Shown piece by piece: positions 15,374-23,746 of a DNA stretch of 64,000 bases. The position numbers and the translations under genes were made by a program. The stretch comes from Paenibacillus ihbetae (GTDB taxonomy: Bacteria; Bacillota; Bacilli; Paenibacillales; Paenibacillaceae). The stretch lies in NCBI RefSeq assembly GCF_002741055.1, contig NZ_CP016809.1, positions 6,116,501 to 6,180,500 of the forward strand. Reading direction: 5' to 3'. Positions within the stretch are counted from its first letter, which is position 1; each line of letters starts with the position of its first letter. The notes under the pieces are model-generated. The model had not been told where the DNA came from. It ran no database searches and saw nothing but the letters and a program-made list of their open reading frames with translations.

Positions 15374-15397
15374 TGTATAAAATTTCATACATAAAAG
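15374..15397 (-). repeat. Right terminal motif, inverted copy of the left one
   Basis: Read on the minus strand it gives CTTTTAT-GTATGAAAT-TTT-ATACA, matching 1106-1129. It sits four bases from attR and is a candidate recombinase arm site. The rest of 15252-15400 contains no gene. Confidence 0.45.
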
Positions 15398-15400
15398 TGA

Positions 15401-15459
15401 GTTATCGTTTATGCAGAGCCGGATCAATTCCATGCGGTTCAGGAAGCGTTCAAGAATGC
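15401..15459 (+). repeat. attR: 59-bp direct repeat
   Basis: Identical to 716-774. Sequence to the left is element and sequence to the right is the displaced end of host yebC. Confidence 0.75.
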
Positions 15460-15619
15460 GGGGGTCACCGAATTTACGGTTGCCGAGCTGACGATGCTGG
15501 CACAAAATTTCGTCACCCTGCCGGAGGACGGAGTTGCCCAGTTCGAGAAGCTGATCGATGCGTTGGAAGACCTCGAAGACGTCCAGCAGGTGTATCATAA
15601 CGTGGAGTTTGAAGATTAA
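15401..15619 (+). pseudogene. yebC: Displaced 3' end of the original yebC
   Basis: Seventy-two codons plus stop match the last 72 codons of the gene at 215-934 without any amino-acid change. Twelve synonymous differences cluster between 775 and 850 of the intact copy (15460-15535 here), and the stop is TAA instead of TAG. It has no start or promoter. The host terminator follows directly, so this is the ancestral gene end before insertion. Confidence 0.88.
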
Positions 15620-15652
15620 AGCTTTAATACATTCTCGACTTAAATTATAAAA

Positions 15653-15712
15653 AAACCATCGAGCTCTTAGAGACGGGACTTAGTCTCCAGACGAGCTCGA
15701 TGGTTTTTTTTG
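15653..15712 (+). terminator. Original yebC terminator
   Basis: A long stem AACCATCGAGCTC / GAGCTCGATGGTT with inner GAGAC/GTCTC pairing ends in eight T. The A-run at the other side may let it work for the minus-strand gene too. Confidence 0.9.
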
Positions 15713-15760
15713 TTTCACCGGAAAATATACATGCTCATGCGAGGAATGGCCGGAGGCCGA

Positions 15761-16978
15761 TTACTCTTGATCCTGATGAACGATGATCACTTCGGCAGCC
15801 GTAATTGGCGGCAGCGATTTCGTCATGACCGGCGAATGATATGCTGTAATTTTGGTGCCGGGTGCAAGCTCTGCATCCGGGCCAAGTCCGGCAATAATCT
15901 GTGTATCCTTCGAAATGTTGAGGATCACGTCATTGTTGGTGGAGGAATCCGATCCCACATTGATATAGAGCTGTTCCTTTGAATTCCGCTCCGATTCGGC
16001 GACGGTTCCTTCGATCTTCGGAGCCTTCGTATCGGATACCACAATCTTGTCGGCATGGGTCCGGGCAGGATAAATCAGCGTCATCACCTGGGAGTACAAT
16101 GCCTCAATGCGCACGTCTTCCTTCAAAACGTCGCGGCTGAGCGCAGCTCCATTCTTGTCTACGATCTCCGTCTCTTCGTCCACCGTTAAGATGACGTAAT
16201 TCACGCCGCCGGTTTCAAGAGCCTGACCAATGACGGTGATCGTGCCATCTGTCGTGTCCGTGATGATGCCGGTCGTTCCCGCAGGCTGGTCAAGATCAGG
16301 CAGCTCTGCAGCTTCGGTGTTAACCAGGATATAGTTGGTTGTCGATTGCGGAGGAAGGCTCATGGCAACGGCCGGACCATAGAACGACTTCACCTGCATG
16401 CCGGCTTTAAGCTCGCTTTCGTCCAGCGTATTTCCGTTCTGGTCAATGATTTTAGCTTTCGGATCAAGATGGAGCCGGATGGTCTCCTCATTGGATGTGT
16501 AGAGGTTGTGTCCTTCCACAAGGATACCGGCTTTGCTGATTTCAGAGATGGTTCCGTCTATCGCCGCAAAGTCTCTGTCCAGCGCGATGATAGTCAATGC
16601 TTGACCTTGTGCCGGCAGGCTTTTGGTGATGTTCGGGCTGTAAAATGCTTTGATCGCTTTGTTCTTATCGATAATAGACTGCAGCTGCACTTTATTGCCT
16701 TTGGCGTCGATGATCTTCGTATCTTGGTTCACCGACAAACGGATCTCGCTTTGGTCCGCAGGCCCGAGCCCGCGTCCGGTTACGGTAATCCATTTCCCAT
16801 TGCTGTCATTTGCGTAATCCGTGATATAACCCATCGTTCCAGGCACAACTTTCACTTGCTGCTGTACGCTGCCTTGACCTGAATTTAAGGTGGGAGACAC
16901 TGCCTGCGCGCTAACAGCCGGCATGGCTGCCATCGCAAGGAGTGTTGTCGTTGCGAGTACTTTGTAGATTTTGTTCAT
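15761..16978 (-). CDS. Secreted protein with four imperfect repeats
   Basis: The 405-residue product has a clear signal peptide: Met-Asn-Lys-Ile-Tyr-Lys, a hydrophobic run, and a cleavage site near AVSAQA around residue 26. The mature part has about four repeats of 85-100 residues. Each has a beta-rich segment, a T-x-I-I-D/V-D/K element and an end like AFYSPNITKSLP, SFYGPAVAMSLP, ALYSQVMTLIYP or AYHSPVMTKSLP. No catalytic motif is visible. The repeats suggest a cell-surface or extracellular binding or structural role. It is transcribed toward the displaced yebC terminator. Confidence 0.8.
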   Translation of the reverse strand: MNKIYKVLATTTLLAMAAMPAVSAQAVSPTLNSGQGSVQQQVKVVPGTMGYITDYANDSNGKWITVTGRGLGPADQSEIRLSVNQDTKIIDAKGNKVQLQSIIDKNKAIKAFYSPNITKSLPAQGQALTIIALDRDFAAIDGTISEISKAGILVEGHNLYTSNEETIRLHLDPKAKIIDQNGNTLDESELKAGMQVKSFYGPAVAMSLPPQSTTNYILVNTEAAELPDLDQPAGTTGIITDTTDGTITVIGQALETGGVNYVILTVDEETEIVDKNGAALSRDVLKEDVRIEALYSQVMTLIYPARTHADKIVVSDTKAPKIEGTVAESERNSKEQLYINVGSDSSTNNDVILNISKDTQIIAGLGPDAELAPGTKITAYHSPVMTKSLPPITAAEVIIVHQDQE

Positions 16979-17269
16979 TACGGGTCTCCTCCATTATTAT
17001 GTAGATTGTCCTAACGCGATAGGAAGTAACCAGGCACGATTTTCTTGGTAAAATGTGCTGGATTCATAGTCATAGACGGTAAAAAGATGCAAAGGTTGCA
17101 GTCCGCAAAAAAACGGGAAGCAAAAAGCTCAGACTATTTTTTTAACCGGATGAACAGGATCGCCGTATTCCAATTGATAAACTTCCGGTTTACAATTCGG
17201 CTTGATATAGGATATAAGTTATCTAATTGATCATGGATGTTAATGGAGTAATCAAAGGGGGAATTCGTT

Positions 17270-18184
17270 ATGAACCTTCATGCTCTTCGAATATTTAACG
17301 ATGTCTCCAAAACAGGAAGCATCACGCGTTCAGCACAAAACCTCCTCTTAAGCCAGCCGGCAGTCACCGCGCAAATTCGAAATCTTGAGCGCGAGCTCGG
17401 TTTGAAGCTCGTTGAGGCCAGGGGAAGGAATATCGGTCTTACCGAAGCGGGTGAGCTTCTGGCTCAGCATTCACAGCGGTTATTCGCAATGGAGGCTGAA
17501 ATCGAGGGCGTCATGGCTGCGATGAAATCAGGACTCCTGGGAAGCTTGAAAATTTGCGCGACGGAGCTTCCGGAACATACGCTGCTGCACAGCTGGGTAG
17601 CGCGCTATAAGCTCGAGCATCCCGAAGTGGCGATCCAGCTGCTCAAGGGCCATGCCCGATCTGCTTTGCAGCGATTGCTGGAGGAACAGGTCCATATTTC
17701 GGTCGTTTTCGGCAATTGGCCGATTGAGGATGATGCCGTTGATTATTTCACCATCATGGAAGATGAGCTGATATTTGCAGTCCCAGACAGCCACGGGCTT
17801 GCGGGGCGGGAGGTTACGCTCGATGAACTGGTGGAGGAGCCTTTTGTCATGAGAGAGGAGGGGAGCTACACGCGCAACCAACTGCTCGCGATCATGCGAT
17901 CCGCCGGATACGATCAGCCCCGCTGCTCGATCCTGATCGAAGGACTGAAAGAAACGGCTGAGGCCGTTAAATCAGGCTTCGGCATCGCGCTTTTGCCTTC
18001 GCTGTTCGTGAAGAAAGAGCTTGCTTCCGGTCAGCTTAAGCGGATCCATGTCCAAGGTGTGAAGCTGCCGCATCCAATTCGGGTGTGCACGCGAAAGCAC
18101 GGGACCGAATCGCCCGTCATTCGCTTATTCATTTCCTTTATCCAATCCGATATAAGGACGGCAGACCAGACAATCGAAGGATGA
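17270..18184 (+). CDS. LysR-family transcriptional regulator
   Basis: The 304-residue protein has the LysR winged helix at residues 1-60 (SITRSAQNLLLSQPAVTAQI) and a periplasmic-binding-like effector domain from about residue 90. AAAGGGGG precedes the ATG. It is 43 bp upstream of an MFS transporter gene in the same direction, so it may control or be co-transcribed with it. The effector cannot be deduced. The 291-bp region before it holds only its leader and the divergent start of the secreted-protein gene. Confidence 0.9.
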   Translation: MNLHALRIFNDVSKTGSITRSAQNLLLSQPAVTAQIRNLERELGLKLVEARGRNIGLTEAGELLAQHSQRLFAMEAEIEGVMAAMKSGLLGSLKICATELPEHTLLHSWVARYKLEHPEVAIQLLKGHARSALQRLLEEQVHISVVFGNWPIEDDAVDYFTIMEDELIFAVPDSHGLAGREVTLDELVEEPFVMREEGSYTRNQLLAIMRSAGYDQPRCSILIEGLKETAEAVKSGFGIALLPSLFVKKELASGQLKRIHVQGVKLPHPIRVCTRKHGTESPVIRLFISFIQSDIRTADQTIEG

Positions 18185-18227
18185 GATGCGCTTAATTATG
18201 ATTCATCCATTTTTTTTATGAATCCGC

Positions 18228-19559
18228 TTGAAATCCATATTATTCTTTTTTCATGCCATACGATACACTCGGGATAACCGGGGCGCCAATTACGAGTATG
18301 GAGGAGAGAGAATATCGATCATTCATAACAACATCAAAATACGTCTTATCGAAATTTTCTTAAGCTCGACGATCGGAAATATGATATTCCCGTTCATGTC
18401 CATTTACATTTCCGGGCACCTCAACCCGAAGCTGGTTAGCGTCTTGCTCATAACCAATGTCATTCTTGGCATCGCTGCAAGCTTGTTAGGCGGATATATA
18501 GGAGACCGTTTCGGCAGGAAAAGATTGATAGCTGCAGCGGAGGGGGTCCGATGCATCGCATTTGGGGTCATGGCGGTATGGAATTCGCCTGATCTAACGA
18601 TTCCTGAGGTGACGTTGGGCATGCTGGTCATCCATGCCGTGTGCTCCGGAATGGTTGGGCCAGCCAATCAAGCTATGCTGATCGATGTAAGCACGCCCGA
18701 ACAGCGTAAAGGGATTTACTCCATGGTCTATTGGATCAACAACCTATCTATTGCCATCGGGAGTCTGATTGGAGCTTTTATGTTCCGGGAATATTTATTT
18801 GAACTGCTGCTTGCCCTTGTTATTACTTCATTCATTATTTGGTTGCTGATCGTAGTTCTGATTCAAGATCCTTACAAGCCCCCGGTAGAACAGCAAGGCA
18901 CTGCGGGCCGGCATTTGCGGCTCATGCTGAGCAGTTATAAGGATGTATTCGCTGACCGGACGTTCATCCTGTTTGTGGTATCAACGGCTTTGGTTCTCTC
19001 CATGGAGTTTCACTTGAGCCATTATATTGGTATGAGACTTGCCGGGGAGATGCCTGAGCAGCGGCTGCTGTGGTGGAACATAAGGGGGATAGAAATGACC
19101 GGCATCCTTCGAACCGAGAACACGATTCTTGTGGTGACTCTGGCTTTGTTCGCGGCGCAAACATTGAGAAGGCGAAACGAGCGGACCATCCTGTGGTTGA
19201 GCTGGATCGTATTTGTCGGCAGCTATGCCGTCATCTCGTACACAACCCAGGCATGGCTTCTGGTCCTAATGATGGTTGTGGCTTCCTTGGCTGAAGTGGT
19301 GCGGGTACCCATCGAACAAAGCTATTTCGCATCGCTGCCGCCTGAGCATGCCAGAAGCTCCTATTTGGCCGTGAGCAGTCTGAAACACAACCTGACGCTG
19401 CTAATTTGTTCGGTCACGGTATTCATTAGCACCTATGTACCGGATTTTGTGACAACGCTGCTCATTACACTTACAGGAACTGCCGGTATCGTCATGTTTA
19501 TGCGAATAATGCCGGCCTTCGATCAAAGACCGGCCGCAGGGTACACATCAAGCCAGTAA
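18228..19559 (+). CDS. MFS transporter
   Basis: About 12 membrane segments are present, with the MFS loop motif GGYIGDRFGRKR after the second helix. Proton-driven efflux of small molecules is likely, substrate unknown. The start is unclear. The TTG at 18228 has no ribosome binding site and adds a soluble Arg/Tyr-rich leader. GGAGGAGAG at about 18300 points to a start near 18312-18323, where only ATA, ATC or ATT codons are in frame. A rare ATT/ATC start or a small sequence error is possible. It lies just after the LysR gene. Confidence 0.82.
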   Translation: MKSILFFFHAIRYTRDNRGANYEYGGERISIIHNNIKIRLIEIFLSSTIGNMIFPFMSIYISGHLNPKLVSVLLITNVILGIAASLLGGYIGDRFGRKRLIAAAEGVRCIAFGVMAVWNSPDLTIPEVTLGMLVIHAVCSGMVGPANQAMLIDVSTPEQRKGIYSMVYWINNLSIAIGSLIGAFMFREYLFELLLALVITSFIIWLLIVVLIQDPYKPPVEQQGTAGRHLRLMLSSYKDVFADRTFILFVVSTALVLSMEFHLSHYIGMRLAGEMPEQRLLWWNIRGIEMTGILRTENTILVVTLALFAAQTLRRRNERTILWLSWIVFVGSYAVISYTTQAWLLVLMMVVASLAEVVRVPIEQSYFASLPPEHARSSYLAVSSLKHNLTLLICSVTVFISTYVPDFVTTLLITLTGTAGIVMFMRIMPAFDQRPAAGYTSSQ

Positions 19560-19630
19560 GGGAAACGAAGCCTGTATGGAAATAAGGAGAATTACAAATA
19601 CACGATTATTAATAAGAAGGGGCGCCTAGC

Positions 19631-20107
19631 ATGAGAGAATTTATATTTGAGCATTTGGATTTCGTACGGAATCAGACAATGAATATCCTCCACCAGGTGT
19701 CCGACGCGGAAGCCGAGATGATCCCGGAGGGCATCAACAACCATATAAAGTGGAATGCAGGGCATATTTATTATACGCTGGAATCGTTTGCTTTCGTTGT
19801 GAACGGCGAACCGGCGGAGCTGCCGGAAGCATACCGGGAGCTGTTCCAATCCGGGTCGAAGCCAAGAGAATTTAAGGGGGCATGGCCGTCGATGGAGGAG
19901 ATCATCCAGCATCTTGAAGGTCAGGTTCGACGGATCGAGGAGCGATACGCCCATCGTTTGCAGGAAGCCGTGAAATCCCCGTATACGACCTCCAAAGGCT
20001 TGAAGCTCACGACCGTAGAGGAATTTCTTAGCTTCTGTCTCTACCATGAAGGCATGCATTTTGATAAAATCAAAACGATCCTGAATAGGGTAACGTACGT
20101 AAAGTAG
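19631..20107 (+). CDS. DinB-family protein
   Basis: This 158-residue four-helix-bundle protein has spaced histidines typical of DinB/YfiT-like metal-binding proteins: HIKWNAGHIYYTLE in the second helix and CLYHEGMHFDKI near the end. Family members include thiol-dependent transferases, but most have no known substrate. AAGGGG precedes the ATG. It stands alone between the MFS and GNAT genes; 20108-20355 shows no gene. Confidence 0.85.
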   Translation: MREFIFEHLDFVRNQTMNILHQVSDAEAEMIPEGINNHIKWNAGHIYYTLESFAFVVNGEPAELPEAYRELFQSGSKPREFKGAWPSMEEIIQHLEGQVRRIEERYAHRLQEAVKSPYTTSKGLKLTTVEEFLSFCLYHEGMHFDKIKTILNRVTYVK

Positions 20108-20355
20108 CCATGGCTGGAAGTCCTTTAACGGACGCTTTTGCACGGATTCAACCTTAAATCAGTTGAGAATGCTTAAGCGTATGAAGGGAATGATCATATT
20201 CATAACGAATGTGACGCTTATGCCAACAATGGCAGGATGATCAAAGGGGGCTGATTCGTAGTTATTCAAGCACATCGCTTTATTCGACGAACCGCATTTG
20301 CGACTCTATTGAAGTTATTAGATCATTAAATAACTTTAATAAGGAGCGCTTTAAG

Positions 20356-20904
20356 ATGCATATCGTGACAGAAAGATTGATCATACGGGAATTCGTTGAA
20401 AATGATTGGAATCAAGTACTGGCATACACCGCGGATCCGGTCGTGATGAAATATATCCCCGGGGGCGTATTTACTGAAGAGAAAGCGAAGCAGTTCGTGC
20501 TGCTCCATCAGGGCAAGAACGCCAAAAATTATGCGGTTACCCTTAGAGAGGGACAAGCGCTGATCGGTCATATCGTGTTTCACCCATGGTTCGGCGAGCA
20601 CACGTACGAGATCGGCTGGGTATTCCATCCCGGATACCAGCGTAATGGATACGCAACGGAAGCCGCTGCATCCACGCTTAAATTTGCCTTCTGCAACCTT
20701 GGCTTGCATCGGGTCGTGGCTACCTGTCAGCCGGAGAACATCGCTTCTTACAAGGTGATGGAGAAGATCGGCATGCGCAGGGAAGGACATTTTATCCAGT
20801 GCATTCCAATCGAAGACGCCACCTGGTGGGACGAATACTATTATGCTGTGCTGAAAGCGGAATGGGTGCTTCGTTCAAGCCGGAACGGCAGGGATACGGA
20901 ATAG
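20356..20904 (+). CDS. GNAT N-acetyltransferase, RimJ/RimL type
   Basis: The 182-residue protein starts MHIVTERLIIREFVENDW, the usual opening of RimJ/RimL-like acetyltransferases. It carries the acetyl-CoA loop HPGYQRNGYATEAA and the following CQPENIASYKVMEKIGM motif. It would acetylate an amino group of a protein N-terminus or small molecule. AAGGAGCG precedes the ATG. A terminator follows at 20990. Confidence 0.9.
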   Translation: MHIVTERLIIREFVENDWNQVLAYTADPVVMKYIPGGVFTEEKAKQFVLLHQGKNAKNYAVTLREGQALIGHIVFHPWFGEHTYEIGWVFHPGYQRNGYATEAAASTLKFAFCNLGLHRVVATCQPENIASYKVMEKIGMRREGHFIQCIPIEDATWWDEYYYAVLKAEWVLRSSRNGRDTE

Positions 20905-20989
20905 GTGGCTCCTCAAGTGTGGGGAACGGAGCCTAGCGGCGAGATAACCAGCATGTGGAATCGGCCTTAAAGTCGATTAAGGATGCCAA

Positions 20990-21035
20990 TTGAAAAAGGT
21001 CTTCGTCCTATCAAAGGATGGAGACCTTTTTTTGT
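20990..21035 (+). terminator. Terminator after the GNAT gene
   Basis: AAAAGGTCT-TCCT / AGGA-AGACCTTTT stem ending in seven T; the mirrored A-run could serve the facing Lrp gene as well. Confidence 0.85.
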
Positions 21036-21063
21036 TAACCGATTCGGCGTTACCGACATCCGG

Positions 21064-21504
21064 CTAGTCTTCAACCTGTGAAGGCAGCAGCACCCTGTTC
21101 TCAATCGGGGACGACATGACGATCAAGGTCGTGGAATCGCCGAATTGCCCTGTTTGGTTGATGAAGGCTTCGAGTGCACGCATCGAGTCGCAGACCACTT
21201 TTATAAGATAATTATGTTGACCGCTGATACGGTGGCATTCGACAACCTCGTTCGATTGCTCGCAGAAAGCAATGAAATTCTCGCAATGCTTCGTATGGAA
21301 CAGTAAATACGCCATACAGTGCTTGTTCAGCTTCTCAGGCGACACGACGGCCCGATATCCGATAATGACGTCCTGCTCTTCCAGCTTGCGGACCCTCTCG
21401 GTTACCGCCGGCTGAGACAACCCGATGAGCTTGCCCAGCTCCGTCATGGAAAGCCGTGCTTGATTTTGCAGCATTTCGAGGATTTGCACGTCCGTTCGAT
21501 CCAC
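21064..21504 (-). CDS. Lrp/AsnC-family regulator, first copy
   Basis: The 146-residue product has the AsnC-type HTH (LSMTELGKLIGLSQPAVTER) at residues 18-37 and a RAM ligand-binding domain after residue 65. The start is a GTG with AGGAGGTG upstream. It is divergent from the broken OYE-type oxidoreductase gene at 21666. A paralogous regulator with the same HTH pattern lies at 37953, again divergent from an OYE gene. It probably controls the neighbouring oxidoreductase in response to a small ligand. Confidence 0.9.
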   Translation of the reverse strand: MDRTDVQILEMLQNQARLSMTELGKLIGLSQPAVTERVRKLEEQDVIIGYRAVVSPEKLNKHCMAYLLFHTKHCENFIAFCEQSNEVVECHRISGQHNYLIKVVCDSMRALEAFINQTGQFGDSTTLIVMSSPIENRVLLPSQVED

Positions 21505-21665
21505 TTACACACCTCCTTAGAAAATAAAGCGAAAATCCCGAAACTTCCTTGAAATTCGCGGTGATAATCATGAAAAACCTTTAATTTTCCATTCTCGCCT
21601 GCGCCTTTATCATATAGGATTAAGCCATGAGATGCAAAGCATAAAAAACGGAGAGGAGAGCAGCT

Positions 21666-22689
21666 ATGTCCATGTTATTCAGTCCGATTACCATCCGCGG
21701 CGTCCGGTTAAAAAACAGAATCATGATGTCGCCGATGGGAACGTTGGCAGCAGACCAAGAAGGGAAGCTAACCGAATGGCAGTATTTGCATTAGCGGCGC
21801 GAGGGCAATAGGCCAAGCGGGATTAATCATGATAGAGGTGACGGCAGTCGAGAGGATGGGAGCCGATCCGGGAGGATTGGGATTATGGGATGACGGGCAG
21901 GAGCAGCGGCTTCGAGAGCTTGTGAGCATGCTGCACCGTCAAGGGACGGCTGTCGGCATACAGCTGGGTCATGCCGGCAGGAAGAAGGAGCAAGGCATCG
22001 GCTATTCCTCGTCAGGGGCGGCGTATCGGGGGAGAGGGACGAATCCGCTGACGATTGCAGAGACGGAAAGAATCATCGAGGCCTTTAAAAACGCGGCCGT
22101 CCGTGCAAGGCGAGCAGGCGTTGACGTCATTGAGCTGCACGGTGCTCACGGGTATCTCATCAATGACTTTCTGTCCCCATTAACGAATCAGAGAGAAGAT
22201 ATTTATGGAGGCTCAAGGGAGAACCGGTACCGCTTCCTCGGGGGGATCATCGAGAAGGTGCGCCAGGTTTGGAGCGGTCCTTTATTTGTTAGAATCTCTG
22301 CTGAAGAATACCATCCTCTTGGAAACCATATCGAGGATCATCTTGACTATGCCGAGCGGATGAAAGCGCAAGGGGTCGACTTCATCGACGCGAGCAGCGG
22401 GGGCGTAACCGATCAAAAACCGGAGGTATACCCAGGCTATCAGGCTGCCTATGCTGAAGCGATCCGACGTCAGACCGGCATGCCGACCGTTGCAGTCGGT
22501 CTGATTACATCCGGGAAGCAGGCTGAAGAGATCCTGCGCAAGGGTCAGGCCGATATCATCGCGGTTGGCCGCGCCCTGCTGAAAGACCCGTTCTGGCCAC
22601 GGGCGGCAGCCGAGCAGCTGGGAGAAACCATACCTGAGCCGGCCCCATACCGTAATCAATGGTTCACCACCGGATATACCGAGGGTTAA
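21666..22689 (+). pseudogene. OYE-family NADH:flavin oxidoreductase, frameshifted
   Basis: The start MSMLFSPITIRGVRLKNRIM (ATG 21666, GGAGAGGAG upstream) belongs to an old yellow enzyme, but the frame hits TAG after EWQYLH near 21794. The remainder continues in another frame as QAGLIMIEVTAVE and runs to 22689 with the active-site ELHGAHGYLINDFLSP and the phosphate-binding region. Two missing single bases between about 21792 and 21806 (one after CATTA, one in the GGG run) would restore a protein of about 340 residues. Either the gene is dead or the sequence has errors. An intact paralogue lies at 36794-37774. Confidence 0.85.
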
Positions 22690-22721
22690 AAGCAGAAACG
22701 ATCAAGCCAAATCGATGGCTG

Positions 22722-23624
22722 TTATTCGGTACGTGCTGCCAAGACTGCTTTAAATTTAGCGCGGTATGCTGCCGGTGGTATGCCCTTCGTCATGGTAAAT
22801 AATCGCGTGAAGTAATGAACGGACGAAAAGCCGGTACGCTCTGCAATGAGCTTAATGGGGTCATCGGAATTCGTCAGCATTAGCTCAGCGGCCCGAATTC
22901 GCTCCGTTCGGACGAAGCTGGAAAATGACTCATGAATGCAGGTAGCGAACAAACGCGACAGCTGGCGCGAGGAAATATTCAAAAATCGCGCAACCTCGAT
23001 TAAAGACAGCTGCTGGCGGCCCAAGTTATCCCGGATGTAGAGCTTTGCCCGCTGAACGAGCTGGGCGGAATGGGAGAAGCCGGAGGAAGATTCCGGTCCT
23101 TCCGGGAGCGAAGGCTTTCGGCCGAACAGTACGGCAAAGGACTCGAGCAGCGCATGTGCGAGGGGCGGCAAGAGCGTAACCGGCAGTGATTGTCCAGGCT
23201 GTTCATGGATGAGCAGCGATTTCCACAGATGGATTGAAGGAGCTTCGCGGGCATCCTCAATCCATACCGGCCCTCCTTCCAGCACACGTAAGTAGTTCAT
23301 GGCGTGATCCTCAGCCGGATCGTTCCGTACTTCAAAGGCAACGAATAACAGATCCAGTTGGTGGACGTTTTGGATTCTATGATAAATGTCCGGCCGTGAA
23401 CAAAAGGCGGTTCCTTGTTGCAAGGGATAATCCACCCCGGCTTCAGTATAGACGCCTTCGCCATTGTCAACGTAACAAATCTCCAGGAAGGAATGCTTGT
23501 GCATCGCGTTGGTAGCCAAATTCCGGACGCTTCCCCAATAATGCACGAGGAAGGAAAGATGCTCGCCCGGAAGATGCCCGGCATACCGATTGAGCCGTTC
23601 CTCGCTGTGAGTCCATTGAATCAT
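22722..23624 (-). CDS. AraC-family regulator with cupin-like sensor
   Basis: The 300-residue protein has an N-terminal cupin-like domain (MHKHSFLEICYVDNGEGVY) and a C-terminal double HTH. The HTH region includes LSLIEVARFLNISSRQLSRLF and ends with the AraC signature around HYFTRLFTMTKGIPPAAYR. AAGGAGGTG precedes the ATG. It is divergent from the PhyH-type dioxygenase at 23747, its likely target. The ligand is unknown. Confidence 0.9.
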   Translation of the reverse strand: MIQWTHSEERLNRYAGHLPGEHLSFLVHYWGSVRNLATNAMHKHSFLEICYVDNGEGVYTEAGVDYPLQQGTAFCSRPDIYHRIQNVHQLDLLFVAFEVRNDPAEDHAMNYLRVLEGGPVWIEDAREAPSIHLWKSLLIHEQPGQSLPVTLLPPLAHALLESFAVLFGRKPSLPEGPESSSGFSHSAQLVQRAKLYIRDNLGRQQLSLIEVARFLNISSRQLSRLFATCIHESFSSFVRTERIRAAELMLTNSDDPIKLIAERTGFSSVHYFTRLFTMTKGIPPAAYRAKFKAVLAARTE

Positions 23625-23746
23625 TGTATGAACACCTCCTTGGCGTAATTGTACAAATAGTGGTCCTCGCTGTGCAAATACGTCGATGCATGACCTGCCT
23701 ATAATGAAACCAGAACCATAACAAGATTGAGGAGGGTTTCTACGGC

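Larger units (their letters stand above)
716..15459 (+). mobile_element. Integrated AT-rich element (defence island) in yebC
   Basis: The limits are the duplicated yebC segment at both ends. A tyrosine recombinase is the first gene inside the left end. The interior is clearly richer in A+T than the flanking host genes, apart from the ligase gene and the middle of the tail-like gene at 3836. Cargo includes a Septu pair, two HEPN proteins, HNH and GIY-YIG nucleases and phage-like pieces. There are no conjugation genes and no complete phage structural module. It is therefore best described as an integrative island that may rely on a helper for transfer. The plan of gene-end restoration, recombinase at one edge and modular cargo is typical of genomic islands that target conserved gene 3' ends. 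Confidence 0.85.

Noticed and set aside
716-15459. Complete prophage
   Set aside because: Only one tail-like gene and scattered pieces are present; no terminase, capsid, portal or lysis genes.
15373-15600. Plus-strand open frame over the displaced yebC end
   Set aside because: It is in the wrong frame. The yebC frame across the same bases gives a perfect match to the intact protein.
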